Assembly: GCF_000400735.1 (NCBI RefSeq) | Contig: NZ_KE007365.1 | Location: forward strand, 141,043-205,042 | Direction: 5' to 3' | Source: Acinetobacter tandoii DSM 14970 = CIP 107469 | Lineage (GTDB): Bacteria > Pseudomonadota > Gammaproteobacteria > Pseudomonadales > Moraxellaceae | Length of the DNA: 64,000 nt | In this document: positions 55,300 to 64,000 of the stretch, piece by piece | How positions within the stretch are numbered: the stretch's first letter is position 1 | Layout: each line of letters starts with the position of its first letter | Notes under the pieces: generated by a model | The model's database searches: none | Told to the model about the DNA's origin: nothing | The model's input: only the letters and a program-made list of their open reading frames with translations | Made by a program: the position numbers and the translations under genes

Positions 55300-55335
55300 A
55301 TACCCATAGGGTATTTTTAAATACTCAAAAAGTAA
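55300..55335 (+). promoter_or_regulatory. Tandem CatM/BenM-type sites upstream of the transporter gene
   Basis: ATAC-CCATAGG-GTAT (55300-55314) is an exact match to the ATAC-N7-GTAT consensus of CatM and BenM in ADP1. Six bases later ATAC-TCAAAAA-GTAA (55321-55335) is a second, imperfect site, 21 bp from the first. The order ATAC-N7-GTAT-N6-ATAC is the same as in the catM-catB gap. The remainder of the 394-bp gap (55160-55553) shows no gene. Confidence 0.72.
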
Positions 55336-55553
55336 TGGAATTTTACATATAAAAAGAAAATAATCCTTCAATGATCAACATCTCAATCGCTGAATGGCTG
55401 ACTGAATTTTAATTATTTTACCTAAAAATATGATTGATCAAATACAAAAGTTAAGCCTCTGAATCTAATCCGCACTAAATCCATTCGTTTAGCGCAAGCA
55501 AACCTTATTCAGAAATTTCAAACCGAGCAAGCTAAATACAAAAGGACAAATCA

Positions 55554-56906
55554 ATGGATCATGTAGATGTCTACGTAGAAAAAGCGGAGCATAAAAAAAC
55601 CCATCTGTATTCATGGTATGTGGTCATACTCTGTATGCTGGCCTATATCTTCTCTTTTATTGACAGACAAATCTTAGCGCTCATGATTGAGCCAATTAAA
55701 GCCGATTTACATTTAACCGATACTCAATTTAGTTTATTACATGGCCTCGCCTTTTCCTTGTTTTATGCCTTTATGGGATTACCTTTAGCCTATATTGCTG
55801 ACCGTTTTTCTCGCCCTAAACTCATCTCTATTGGCATTATTATCTGGAGTCTTGCAACAGCAGCCTGTGGCATGAGTAAAAACTTCATTCAATTATTTTT
55901 ATGCCGTATGGGTGTTGGGATTGGTGAAGCAGCGTTGTCTCCAGCAGCTTACTCCATGTTTAGTGACATGTTTAGCAAGGACAAATTAGGACGTGCTGTA
56001 GGAATTTACTCTATTGGCGCATTCTTAGGCGGTGGTATCGCATTTCTCGTGGGTGGGTATGTCATTAAACTACTTAAAGGTGCAACTTTAATTCATGTTC
56101 CCTTATTAGGCGCTATGAAGGCTTGGCAAGTTGCCTTTCTGGTGGTGGGTTTACCCGGTATTTTCATTGGTTTACTGTTCATTTTGACCGTACGAGACCC
56201 TGAACGTAAAGGTCAGCGATTGAATACCTATGGTCATGTCGAAAAAGGTGAATTTAAGCAATGTTTACAATTTATCCGTAAACATGGCAAAACCATTACT
56301 TGTCATTATTTAGGTTTCACCTTTTATGCTATGGCTTTATATAGCCTAACCAGTTGGACTCCCGCTTTTTACATTCGCAACTTTTCGCTTTCACCGACTG
56401 AAACTGGCTATATGCTCGGTTCCATTATGTTAATTGCCAATACCTTAGGTGTTTTTTGTGCTGGCTGGCTGAATGACTGGTTCATTAAAAAAGGCCGACA
56501 AAATGCACCGATGCTCGCAGGTGTGATTGGTATTATTGGTTTAATTCTCCCGATCTCTCTTTTCACCCAAGTGCAGAACTTACATATTTCGGTAGCATTA
56601 CTTATTCCAGCTATGTTCTTTGCCTCCTTCCCTTTGGTGATTTCTGCAACCGCTTTACAAATGTTGGCTCCTAATCAATTTCGTGCTCGTCTGTCTGCCA
56701 TTTTCTTATTGGTCAGTAACCTGATTGGTTTAGGTATTGGTACCACTTTAGTTGCAATTTTGACTGACAAATACTTTGGCAACCCAATCATGGTGGGGTC
56801 TTCATTGTCAATTATTGGTGGAGCATCGTGTGTGTTTGCTTTCATTCTCTTGCTTAAAGGCTGCAAATTTTTCAACGACAGTATGCAACGCGAAAAATTA
56901 CATTAA
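55554..56906 (+). CDS. MFS transporter (spinster-like)
   Basis: A 450-residue, 12-helix major facilitator protein. SFIDRQILALMIEPIKADL in helix 1, YIADRFSRPKLISIGI after helix 2 and CRMGVGIGEAALSPAAYSMFSDMF in helix 4 are typical of the spinster-type/aromatic acid symporter group. Position between iac and cat genes and the CatM-type site upstream suggest uptake of indole-3-acetate, anthranilate or another aromatic acid. The exact substrate is unknown. AAAGGAC precedes the start. Confidence 0.82.
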   Translation: MDHVDVYVEKAEHKKTHLYSWYVVILCMLAYIFSFIDRQILALMIEPIKADLHLTDTQFSLLHGLAFSLFYAFMGLPLAYIADRFSRPKLISIGIIIWSLATAACGMSKNFIQLFLCRMGVGIGEAALSPAAYSMFSDMFSKDKLGRAVGIYSIGAFLGGGIAFLVGGYVIKLLKGATLIHVPLLGAMKAWQVAFLVVGLPGIFIGLLFILTVRDPERKGQRLNTYGHVEKGEFKQCLQFIRKHGKTITCHYLGFTFYAMALYSLTSWTPAFYIRNFSLSPTETGYMLGSIMLIANTLGVFCAGWLNDWFIKKGRQNAPMLAGVIGIIGLILPISLFTQVQNLHISVALLIPAMFFASFPLVISATALQMLAPNQFRARLSAIFLLVSNLIGLGIGTTLVAILTDKYFGNPIMVGSSLSIIGGASCVFAFILLLKGCKFFNDSMQREKLH

Positions 56907-56991
56907 TCCGAACACGAAACTCCTTCATCTCTCTAAAGTCTTTTTCATTAAAGAATGTGAGCAAGGCTTTTTAAAAAACTAACAAAAAGCG

Positions 56992-57014
56992 AATGCCCGA
57001 ACCGAACGGGCATT
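56992..57014 (+). promoter_or_regulatory. Hairpin just before the porin ribosome site
   Basis: AATGCCCG and CGGGCATT form a perfect 8-bp stem with loop AACCGAA, ending 14 bases before the porin ATG. There is no T-run, so it looks like a processing or stability element, or a weak attenuator between transporter and porin. Confidence 0.45.
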
Positions 57015-57027
57015 TCATGGAAAGATT

Positions 57028-58293
57028 ATGTCGCATTTACTCCCTTTCAAACTTCAGAAAATAACCCTAGCAACACTATTCATTGTAAATTTTTGTGCCA
57101 TAACAAGTGCTTATGCAGCCGATGCTGCTACTGCAAACGATGAATGGAAATTCACGCTCAGAAATGCCTATATCGATCGTGATTTTGATAACTCTGGTAT
57201 CAAAGATACGGGCAGTTGGTCGCAAGCAGCCTCTTTATTCTATAAATCTAAAATGCTAGATACCCCCTTAAATATTGCCGATCAACCCATCACAATTGGT
57301 GCTGATGCTTCTGTGCAATATGCTGTGCGTCTAAGTTCGGATAAGCATGTTTCCGATTCCATTCTTCCTTTTGATAAAGCCAACCAGTCACAAGCCTCTG
57401 ATTTTTTAAAATATGGCGCAACTTTAAAACTTGGTTATGGTAATTCCTTATTAAGAACGGGTGAACTCTGGTTGGATCTGCCTGTGACTTCGGTGGATAC
57501 CAGTCGCCAGTTGTTAACCTCTTATTGGGGAACCAATCTTCGCTCGCAAATTACCGATCAATTTCAGACTGAAATTGGTCGCATCGAAAAAGTCTCGCCA
57601 CGTAATGAAGAAGAGTTTCGTAAATTTTCCTATACCTCTAAAGGGGTCACACACTATTCAGATGGGTTGAACTATATTGACCTGCGTTATCAAATTACCC
57701 CAACGTTAAAGGGTGAATATTATTTTGGCAATCTGGAAGATTTATATAATACGCACTATGCAAGTTTAGATCACACATGGAAACAAGCGAATTTTTCGCT
57801 TAATTCAAAACTGAAATATTTTAATTCTAAAGACCATGAGGATACGTTCACTATTGATGCGCAAAACATTGGTCTGCTGGAAACCTTGAAAGTGAGTAAT
57901 CATTCTTTTGGCTTGGGCTATCAGCAGATTATTGGCGATTCTGCCTATCCATTATTAGATGGTTATCTACCTGAAACCTATTTTATTAACTGGAACGTCA
58001 CAGGCTTTGCCAAACAAGATGAAAAATCTTATCACTTAATTTATAGCTATGATTTTAAGGACTTTGTACCAGGGCTCAGCACTGCGGTGAAATGGGTTTA
58101 TGGTCATGATTTCAAATCATCCACAGGGGAAGATAATCAAGAAACCGAAGCCAATTATGTCCTCAATTACGCTTTTCAACAGCCTTATCTCAAAGGGCTC
58201 GGCTTTCAATATATTCACATTGATTATAATGTGAAATATGGCAATGACTTTACTGAAGACCGTATTTTTATGAATTATATGAAGAAGTTTTAA
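57028..58293 (+). CDS. OprD-like outer membrane porin
   Basis: A 421-residue precursor with a signal peptide (hydrophobic run ITLATLFIVNFCAITSAYAA, cleavage after AYA). The mature part alternates polar and aromatic residues as in beta-barrels (FTLRNAYIDRDFDNSG, SWSQAASLFYKSK, GATLKLGYGNSLLRTGELW) and ends in Phe, all typical of the OprD/BenP family of specific porins. It probably admits the same aromatic acid as the transporter upstream, with which it may be co-transcribed. Confidence 0.82.
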   Translation: MSHLLPFKLQKITLATLFIVNFCAITSAYAADAATANDEWKFTLRNAYIDRDFDNSGIKDTGSWSQAASLFYKSKMLDTPLNIADQPITIGADASVQYAVRLSSDKHVSDSILPFDKANQSQASDFLKYGATLKLGYGNSLLRTGELWLDLPVTSVDTSRQLLTSYWGTNLRSQITDQFQTEIGRIEKVSPRNEEEFRKFSYTSKGVTHYSDGLNYIDLRYQITPTLKGEYYFGNLEDLYNTHYASLDHTWKQANFSLNSKLKYFNSKDHEDTFTIDAQNIGLLETLKVSNHSFGLGYQQIIGDSAYPLLDGYLPETYFINWNVTGFAKQDEKSYHLIYSYDFKDFVPGLSTAVKWVYGHDFKSSTGEDNQETEANYVLNYAFQQPYLKGLGFQYIHIDYNVKYGNDFTEDRIFMNYMKKF

Positions 58294-58311
58294 AGTTATT
58301 GCTTTCAGTCC

Positions 58312-58341
58312 AGATGCCTCATCCCGTATGAGGCATCTTTT
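58312..58341 (+). terminator. Porin terminator
   Basis: AGATGCCTCAT and ATGAGGCATCT form a perfect 11-bp stem with loop CCCGT, followed by TTT. It can also serve the converging catM gene. Confidence 0.82.
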
Positions 58342-58377
58342 GGCTTGTAGAATTTTTCAACGAAATCTGACATCTGA

Positions 58378-59318
<941 letters not shown>

Positions 59319-59389
59319 CACTTCATATCTATTTTAGGTGATTACATTCTTCTATGGTATACAAACAAGTTCGAAACAGTTGAAACTTC

Positions 59390-60553
59390 ATGTATAAAAG
59401 CATAGAAACCATACTCGTGGATATCCCTACAATCCGCCCGCATCAACTGTCTGTGACAACGATGCGTATTCAAACATTGGTACTGGTAAAAATAACAACT
59501 ACGGATGGTTTTGTCGGTTGGGGCGAAGCCACCACCATTGGTGGGCTGAATTATGGCGAAGAAAGCCCTGAAAGTGTTAAAGCCAATATTGATACTTACT
59601 TTGCACCATTACTGACTTCAGTTAAAGCATTAAATGTTGCACAAACCTTAAAACTAATCCGCAAAAATATTAATGGCAACCGCTTTGCCAAGTGTGCCAT
59701 TCAAACTGCGCTGCTGGATATTCAAGCTAAACGTTTAGGTTTACCTATTAGCGAATTACTGGGTGGACGTTTACGCGAAAGTTTACCTGTGCTGTGGACA
59801 CTGGCTTCGGGTGATACTGAAAAAGATATTGCCGAAGCAAAACAAATGATTGAGCTGAAACGTCATAACACGTTCAAACTCAAAATTGGTGCACGTCCTT
59901 TACAGCAAGATGTTGACCATGTGATTGCAATTAAAAAAGCCTTGGGTGCAGACATCAGTGTTCGTGTAGACGTCAACCGTGCTTGGTCAGAACTGGAATG
60001 TATTCGTGGTATTCAGCAACTTCAAGATGGTGGTATCGACCTCATTGAACAACCGTGTGCTATTCAAAATACGGATGCTTTAGCGCGTCTGACTCAGCGT
60101 TTTGACGTTGCGATTATGGCAGACGAAGCCCTTACAGGCCCTGACAGTGCTTACCGCATTGCCAAAAGTCATGGCGCAGATGTATTTGCAGTCAAGATTG
60201 AACAATCAGGTGGACTACTCGAAGCCTGTGAAGTTGCCAAAATTGCATGTCTTGCAGGCATCGATTTGTACGGTGGCACCATGTTGGAAGGTCCAATTGG
60301 CAGTATTGCTTCTGCACATGCCTTCTCAACCTTTGAATCTTTAGCTTTTGGTACAGAATTATTTGGCCCACTACTTTTAACCGAAGAAATTTTAAAAACA
60401 CCGCTTCGTTATGAAAATTTTGAACTTCATCTGCCTACAGGTGCAGGTTTAGGCATCGAAATTGACGAAGATAAAATTGAACAATTACGCCGTAAGAATA
60501 AGGAAGCTGTAAATGTTATTTCACGTACGCATGGATGTGCATATTCCGCTTGA
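59390..60553 (+). CDS. catB: Muconate cycloisomerase
   Basis: CatB (387 residues) converts cis,cis-muconate to muconolactone and belongs to the enolase superfamily. The lysine pair is in TFKLKIGARP; metal ligands are in VRVDVNRAW, DLIEQPC and IMADEAL; the general base region is AVKIEQSGG; and GGTMLEGPIGSIAS closes the barrel. First gene of catBCAIJF. The C-terminus (KNKEAVNVISRTHGCAYSA) is a little longer than the ADP1 protein (about 370) and overlaps catC by 41 bases. Confidence 0.94.
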   Translation: MYKSIETILVDIPTIRPHQLSVTTMRIQTLVLVKITTTDGFVGWGEATTIGGLNYGEESPESVKANIDTYFAPLLTSVKALNVAQTLKLIRKNINGNRFAKCAIQTALLDIQAKRLGLPISELLGGRLRESLPVLWTLASGDTEKDIAEAKQMIELKRHNTFKLKIGARPLQQDVDHVIAIKKALGADISVRVDVNRAWSELECIRGIQQLQDGGIDLIEQPCAIQNTDALARLTQRFDVAIMADEALTGPDSAYRIAKSHGADVFAVKIEQSGGLLEACEVAKIACLAGIDLYGGTMLEGPIGSIASAHAFSTFESLAFGTELFGPLLLTEEILKTPLRYENFELHLPTGAGLGIEIDEDKIEQLRRKNKEAVNVISRTHGCAYSA

Positions 60554-60803
60554 TATGCCCGTTGAAAAAGTCAATGAAATAAAAGCCATTGAAAAAGCAT
60601 ATTCGCAGGAATTACAACGTTCTGGAAAATGGCGACATATCTGGCGTATTACAGGCCAGTACTCCAACATTAGTATTTTTGACGTTGCGAGTAATGAAGA
60701 GTTACATAACATTTTGCAAGGTTTGCCACTCTATCCATTTATGAATATTGAAGTCATGCCTTTGAACAGGCATCCATCTTCCATCCGTGAGGATGATTCA
60801 TAG
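60513..60803 (+). CDS. catC: Muconolactone delta-isomerase
   Basis: CatC (96 residues) isomerises muconolactone to the beta-ketoadipate enol-lactone. MLFHVRMDVHIPLDMP, then KWRHIWRITGQYSNISIFDV and LHNILQGLPLYPFMNIEV, are the family signature. Its ATG lies inside the 3' end of catB after an AAGGAAG ribosome site. Confidence 0.95.
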   Translation: MLFHVRMDVHIPLDMPVEKVNEIKAIEKAYSQELQRSGKWRHIWRITGQYSNISIFDVASNEELHNILQGLPLYPFMNIEVMPLNRHPSSIREDDS

Positions 60804-60925
60804 AGTCTGAATCACCATTAACCTGTATTTTAAACATAACAAGGACTGTGGCATTAGAACCAACTAGCTAAATCAATAGCCAATAATAATGCCATCCATA
60901 ATCTACATACTTCAGGAGTTATAGT

Positions 60926-61846
60926 ATGAACCGTCAACAAATTGATGCACTTGTAAAAAAAATGAATGTCGATACCGCACAAGGACCTGTCGATGAACGC
61001 ATTCAACAAATTATTGTTCGCTTACTTGGCGATCTGTTCCAAGCCATTGAAGATTTAGATATCCAACCTTCTGAGGTATGGAAAGGCTTGGAATATTTTA
61101 CCGATGCTGGTCAAGCCAATGAATTGGGCTTATTGGCTGCTGGTTTAGGTTTAGAACATTATCTAGATTTGCGTGCTGACGAAGCGGATGCCAAAGCAGG
61201 TATCACTGGTGGTACACCACGTACCATTGAAGGTCCTTTATATGTGGCTGGTGCACCTGAAACAGTTGGTTTTGCACGTATGGATGATGGCAGCGAATCG
61301 GACAAAATTGATACCTTAATTATTGAAGGTATTGTCCGTGATGCAGACGGTCAAATCATTGAAAATGCCAAAGTTGAAGTTTGGCATGCGAACAGCTTAG
61401 GAAACTACTCATTCTTTGATAAGTCTCAGTCTGAGTTTAACTTACGTCGTACTATTTTAACCGATGCACAGGGTCAATATGTGGCTTTAACCACTATGCC
61501 TGTAGGTTATGGCTGCCCTCCTGAAGGCACGACTCAAGCCGTACTGAATAAGTTAGGGCGTCATGGTAACCGTCCGTCACATGTGCATTATTTTGTCTCT
61601 GCGCCAGGTTTCCGTAAGCTCACTACACAATTCAACATTGAAGGTGACAAATACCTTTGGGATGACTTTGCTTTTGCAACTCGTGATGGCTTAGTGGCTA
61701 CAGCAGTTGATGTGACTGACCCTGCTGAAATCCAGCGTCGTGGTCTAGACAAACCTTTTAAGCACATTACCTTCAATATTGAGTTAGTTAAAGAAGCTGC
61801 TTCTGCTCCTTCGACTGAAGTTGATCGTCGTCGTGCAGTAGCATAA
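60926..61846 (+). CDS. catA: Catechol 1,2-dioxygenase
   Basis: CatA (306 residues) is the intradiol ring-cleavage enzyme that turns catechol, the product of antABC and iac, into cis,cis-muconate. The Fe(III) ligands are the tyrosines near NSLGNYSFFD and VGYGCPPEG and the histidines in RPSHVHYFVSAPG. The N-terminal ~100 residues form the helical dimer domain. AGGAG precedes the ATG. In ADP1 catA is separate from catBCIJFD; here it sits between catC and catI. Confidence 0.95.
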   Translation: MNRQQIDALVKKMNVDTAQGPVDERIQQIIVRLLGDLFQAIEDLDIQPSEVWKGLEYFTDAGQANELGLLAAGLGLEHYLDLRADEADAKAGITGGTPRTIEGPLYVAGAPETVGFARMDDGSESDKIDTLIIEGIVRDADGQIIENAKVEVWHANSLGNYSFFDKSQSEFNLRRTILTDAQGQYVALTTMPVGYGCPPEGTTQAVLNKLGRHGNRPSHVHYFVSAPGFRKLTTQFNIEGDKYLWDDFAFATRDGLVATAVDVTDPAEIQRRGLDKPFKHITFNIELVKEAASAPSTEVDRRRAVA

Positions 61847-61866
61847 CGCTTTAATCGTTAAACTAT

Positions 61867-61896
61867 GAATGAGCTAAGGAAATACTTAGCTCATTC
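61867..61896 (+). terminator. Hairpin between catA and catI
   Basis: GAATGAGCTAAG and CTTAGCTCATTC form a perfect 12-bp stem with loop GAAATA, 21 bases after the catA stop. The T-run is weak, so it may be a partial terminator or an RNA stabiliser that uncouples catIJF from catBCA. Confidence 0.6.
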
Positions 61897-62004
61897 CATT
61901 CAGTTTCTAAATAACGCTACGATTTTTTAATTCTTACTCCCCTTTTCGACATTTGATATTTGCACGAAAGAAGCAGATCCAAAATCAATGTATGGGTGCT
62001 TTAC

Positions 62005-62685
62005 ATGATCAATAAATCCTCGACTTCAATTCATGAAGTTTTATCCCAGATACAAGACGGCTCAACCATCATGATCGGTGGTTTTGGTACAGCAGGACAA
62101 CCCGCTGAACTCATTGACGGGCTGATCAAACTTGGACGTAAAGACCTTACCATCGTCAGCAACAATGCAGGCAATGGCGACTATGGTCTGGCGAAACTGT
62201 TGAAAGCCGGTGCCGTTAAAAAAGTCATCTGTTCATTCCCACGTCAGTCCGACTCTTGGGTCTTCGATGAACTCTATCGTGCAGGCAAAATCGAATTGGA
62301 ATTAGTCCCTCAAGGCAATTTGGCCTGCCGTATTCAAGCCGCAGGCATGGGACTCGGTGCAGTCTTCACCCCTACAGGCTTTGGTACTTTATTGGCTGAA
62401 GGTAAAGAAACCCGTCACATCGACGGTAAAGATTATGTACTCGAATACCCGATCAAAGCTGACTTCGCTTTGATTAAAGCCCAACAAGGCGACCGTTGGG
62501 GCAACTTGGTTTACCGTAAGTCAGCACGTAACTTTGGCCCAATCATGGCCATGGCAGCCAATGTGACCATTGCCCAAGTGTCTGAAGTGGTTGAACTGGG
62601 TGAGTTAGACCCTGAGCACATCATCACCCCAGGCATCTTCGTTCAACATGTGGTACAGGTTCAGCCTGAACCTGTGGCTGTGTAA
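62005..62685 (+). CDS. catI: 3-oxoadipate CoA-transferase subunit A
   Basis: CatI/PcaI (226 residues) with CatJ moves CoA from succinyl-CoA to beta-ketoadipate. The class I CoA-transferase alpha motif GGFGTAGQPAELIDGL is present, followed by NNAGNGDYGLAKLL and LVPQGNLACRIQAAG. The frame is open from 61960, but ATG 62005 gives the usual N-terminus MINKSSTSIHEVL and length. Codons become somewhat more GC-rich from here on, as in the catJ and catF genes. Confidence 0.93.
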   Translation: MINKSSTSIHEVLSQIQDGSTIMIGGFGTAGQPAELIDGLIKLGRKDLTIVSNNAGNGDYGLAKLLKAGAVKKVICSFPRQSDSWVFDELYRAGKIELELVPQGNLACRIQAAGMGLGAVFTPTGFGTLLAEGKETRHIDGKDYVLEYPIKADFALIKAQQGDRWGNLVYRKSARNFGPIMAMAANVTIAQVSEVVELGELDPEHIITPGIFVQHVVQVQPEPVAV

Positions 62686-62698
62686 TCGGGAGAACATC

Positions 62699-63352
62699 AT
62701 GAGCTATCAAAAACTCAACCGCAACCAGATTGCTGAACGTGTGGCCCAAGATATTCCGGATGGGGCTTATGTCAATTTAGGCATTGGCTTACCCACCAAG
62801 ATTGCCAGCTACTTACCGAATGACAAAGAGATCTTCCTGCATTCTGAAAATGGCTTATTGGCTTTTGGTCCACCGCCAGCCGCAGGTGAAGAAGATCCTG
62901 AGCTGATCAATGCAGGTAAAGAATATGTAACCATGTTACAAGGCGGCGCCTTTTTCCATCATGGTGACTCTTTTGCCATGATGCGGGGTGGGCATTTGGA
63001 TATTGCAGTCCTTGGTGCCTTTCAAGTCGCAGCCAATGGTGACTTGGCCAACTGGCATACTGGTGCACCCGATGCAATTCCATCAGTAGGTGGAGCGATG
63101 GATTTGGCGGTAGGCGCCAAAAAAGTGTTTATCACCACCGATCATGTCACCAAGAACGGTGAACCAAAAATTGTGGCTGAGCTGACTTACCCCGCCACAG
63201 GACAAAAGTGTGTTGACCGTATTTATACCGATCTGTGTGTGATTGATGTCACTGCGGAAGGGTTAAAAGTGATTGAGAAAGTCGACGGTCTAAGTTTTGC
63301 AGAATTGCAGGCCATGACGGGTGCTCCGTTGGTGGATGCGACACAAGGATAA
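62699..63352 (+). CDS. catJ: 3-oxoadipate CoA-transferase subunit B
   Basis: CatJ/PcaJ (217 residues) holds the catalytic glutamate in HSENGLLAFGPPP. GAYVNLGIGLPTKIASYLP and GGHLDIAVLGAFQVAANGDLANW are further class I beta-subunit marks. It starts 13 bases after the catI stop, with GGGAGAAC as ribosome site. An upstream ATG at 62648 lies within catI and is unlikely. Confidence 0.94.
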   Translation: MSYQKLNRNQIAERVAQDIPDGAYVNLGIGLPTKIASYLPNDKEIFLHSENGLLAFGPPPAAGEEDPELINAGKEYVTMLQGGAFFHHGDSFAMMRGGHLDIAVLGAFQVAANGDLANWHTGAPDAIPSVGGAMDLAVGAKKVFITTDHVTKNGEPKIVAELTYPATGQKCVDRIYTDLCVIDVTAEGLKVIEKVDGLSFAELQAMTGAPLVDATQG

Positions 63353-63812
63353 TTAATCCCTCCCGACTTCCCTTTAAAAAGGGAAGCGTTTCCCCCTTTT
63401 TAAAGGGGGACTAAGGGGGATTCAAAGTCTAACAGCTCGTTCTTGTTACTTTTTTAAAAAATGAGTGACAACGTCACGCAAGAAAAACTTTGTCATCAAC
63501 AAAACCTGTTCACTATGGGCATCTATCCAATTGGATTGCAAAAACAATCCTGATCAAGATTTGAGTAGGTTGTTGATGACGATAGGCACCAGCAAATGCT
63601 GGGAAAAAATTTTAAAACTGTCTTTGCTCACGTGACTGGCGACATGGATGTCGCCTCGTTGCTCAGCACAACAGGGATGTTGTGTCTGAGTAACAAAGGG
63701 TTTTGTCACTTTTGCCCTATCAAAAGTGAGGCATTGCCTACGCAAAGGAGAAATGAATCAACCCAGCATTTTTGGCAGTGACAACAACAGATTTCAAAAT
63801 GGAAACCTAAGA
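63353..63812. repeat. Hairpin-rich non-coding region between catJ and catF
   Basis: No gene is visible in these 460 bases. Perfect inverted repeats follow each other: CTTCCCTTT-AA-AAAGGGAAG (63367-63386), TCCCCCTTT-TT-AAAGGGGGA (63391-63410), GGATTG-N6-CAATCC (63533-63550) inside a long-range pair GTCATCAACA/TGTTGATGAC (63492-63501 and 63571-63580), GGCGACAT-GG-ATGTCGCC (63638-63655), CACAACA-GGGA-TGTTGTG (63667-63684) and TCACTTTTG-N6-CAAAAGTGA (63706-63729). The G/C-block pair resembles a repeat I associate with Acinetobacter intergenic regions. Confidence 0.7.
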
Positions 63813-64000
63813 ATGAAAAACGCTTATATCATCGATGCCATCCGTACCCCATTCGGTCGTTATGCCGGTGGACTCGCCCCAGTCCGTGCCGATGACTTGG
63901 GTGCCGTGCCGATTCAGGCCTTAATGCAACGTAATCCAAGCGTGGACTGGAAACAAGTCGATGATGTGATTTACGGCTGTGCCAACCAAGCGGGTGAAGA
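63813..64000 (+). CDS. catF: 3-oxoadipyl-CoA thiolase, N-terminal part (cut by window end)
   Basis: The first 62 codons are present: MKNAYIIDAIRTPFGRYAGG, LAPVRADDLGAVPIQALM and DDVIYGCANQAGE. This is the N-terminus of a thiolase of the PcaF/CatF type, which splits beta-ketoadipyl-CoA into succinyl-CoA and acetyl-CoA, the last step of the pathway. The active-site cysteine lies beyond the window. The order after catIJ supports the name. Confidence 0.92.
   Translation, partial: MKNAYIIDAIRTPFGRYAGGLAPVRADDLGAVPIQALMQRNPSVDWKQVDDVIYGCANQAGE

Noticed and set aside
63554..63781. Two overlapping 61-63-codon ORFs in the catJ-catF gap
   Set aside because: They run through perfect palindromes on both strands, lack ribosome sites and have no protein features.
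63353..63812. CRISPR array
   Set aside because: The repeats are different palindromes without a constant repeat-spacer period, and no cas genes are near.

Overview
The window is chromosomal DNA of a low-GC gammaproteobacterium, almost certainly an Acinetobacter. The evidence is gene-level: a CatM-type regulator of exactly 303 residues beside catBC, an anthranilate dioxygenase AntA of 471 residues close to the ADP1 protein, a malonate decarboxylase operon in the Acinetobacter order mdcLMACDEGBH with a GntR repressor, a BlsA-like BLUF photoreceptor, and an iac (indole-3-acetate) cluster. The species cannot be fixed from the sequence alone. No rRNA, tRNA or CRISPR array was seen.

Layout. 1-14.9 kb is core genome: a flavin-monooxygenase relic, ppsR/ppsA, an RDD protein, the cyoABCDE ubiquinol oxidase operon, rpsF-rpsR-rplI, a TM2 protein, dnaB and alr. 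15-20.5 kb carries a BLUF protein, then an Anbu (ancestral proteasome-like) operon with transglutaminase, alpha-E and ATP-grasp partners and a divergent WYL regulator. 20.8-28.9 kb is the malonate uptake and decarboxylation operon with its repressor and a perfect palindromic operator. 29-33 kb is a four-gene, poorly understood operon (thermostable-hemolysin-family protein, AMP ligase, Fe/2-oxoglutarate oxygenase, SDR). Its leader has been invaded by a 376-bp, internally deleted IS element with a 9-bp target duplication. 33.4-37.1 kb holds decayed DNA, a truncated GMC oxidoreductase, an aldehyde dehydrogenase and an AraC regulator. 37.3-42.0 kb is a persulfide/sulfide detoxification operon with a near-consensus sigma-54 promoter and an adjacent sigma-54 activator. 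42.1-43.5 kb is a quinone-reductase-like gene with a divergent TetR regulator and two operators.

43.6-64 kb is a catabolic supercluster. antABC converts anthranilate to catechol, and the nine-gene iacHABICDEFG operon plus iacR degrades indole-3-acetate towards catechol. A transporter and an OprD-like porin follow, then catM and catBCAIJF take catechol to beta-ketoadipate and the CoA thioester. A tandem CatM/BenM-type site (ATAC-N7-GTAT-N6-ATAC) lies in the catM-catB gap and again, with the same spacing, upstream of the transporter-porin pair, which suggests shared control of uptake and ring cleavage. The catJ-catF gap is a 460-bp non-coding stretch packed with perfect hairpins.

The least explained items are the hemolysin-family/ligase/oxygenase operon with its IS-derived insert, the cysteine-free sigma-54 activator of the persulfide operon, the alternative hairpins before the TauE gene, and the structured catJ-catF intergenic region.
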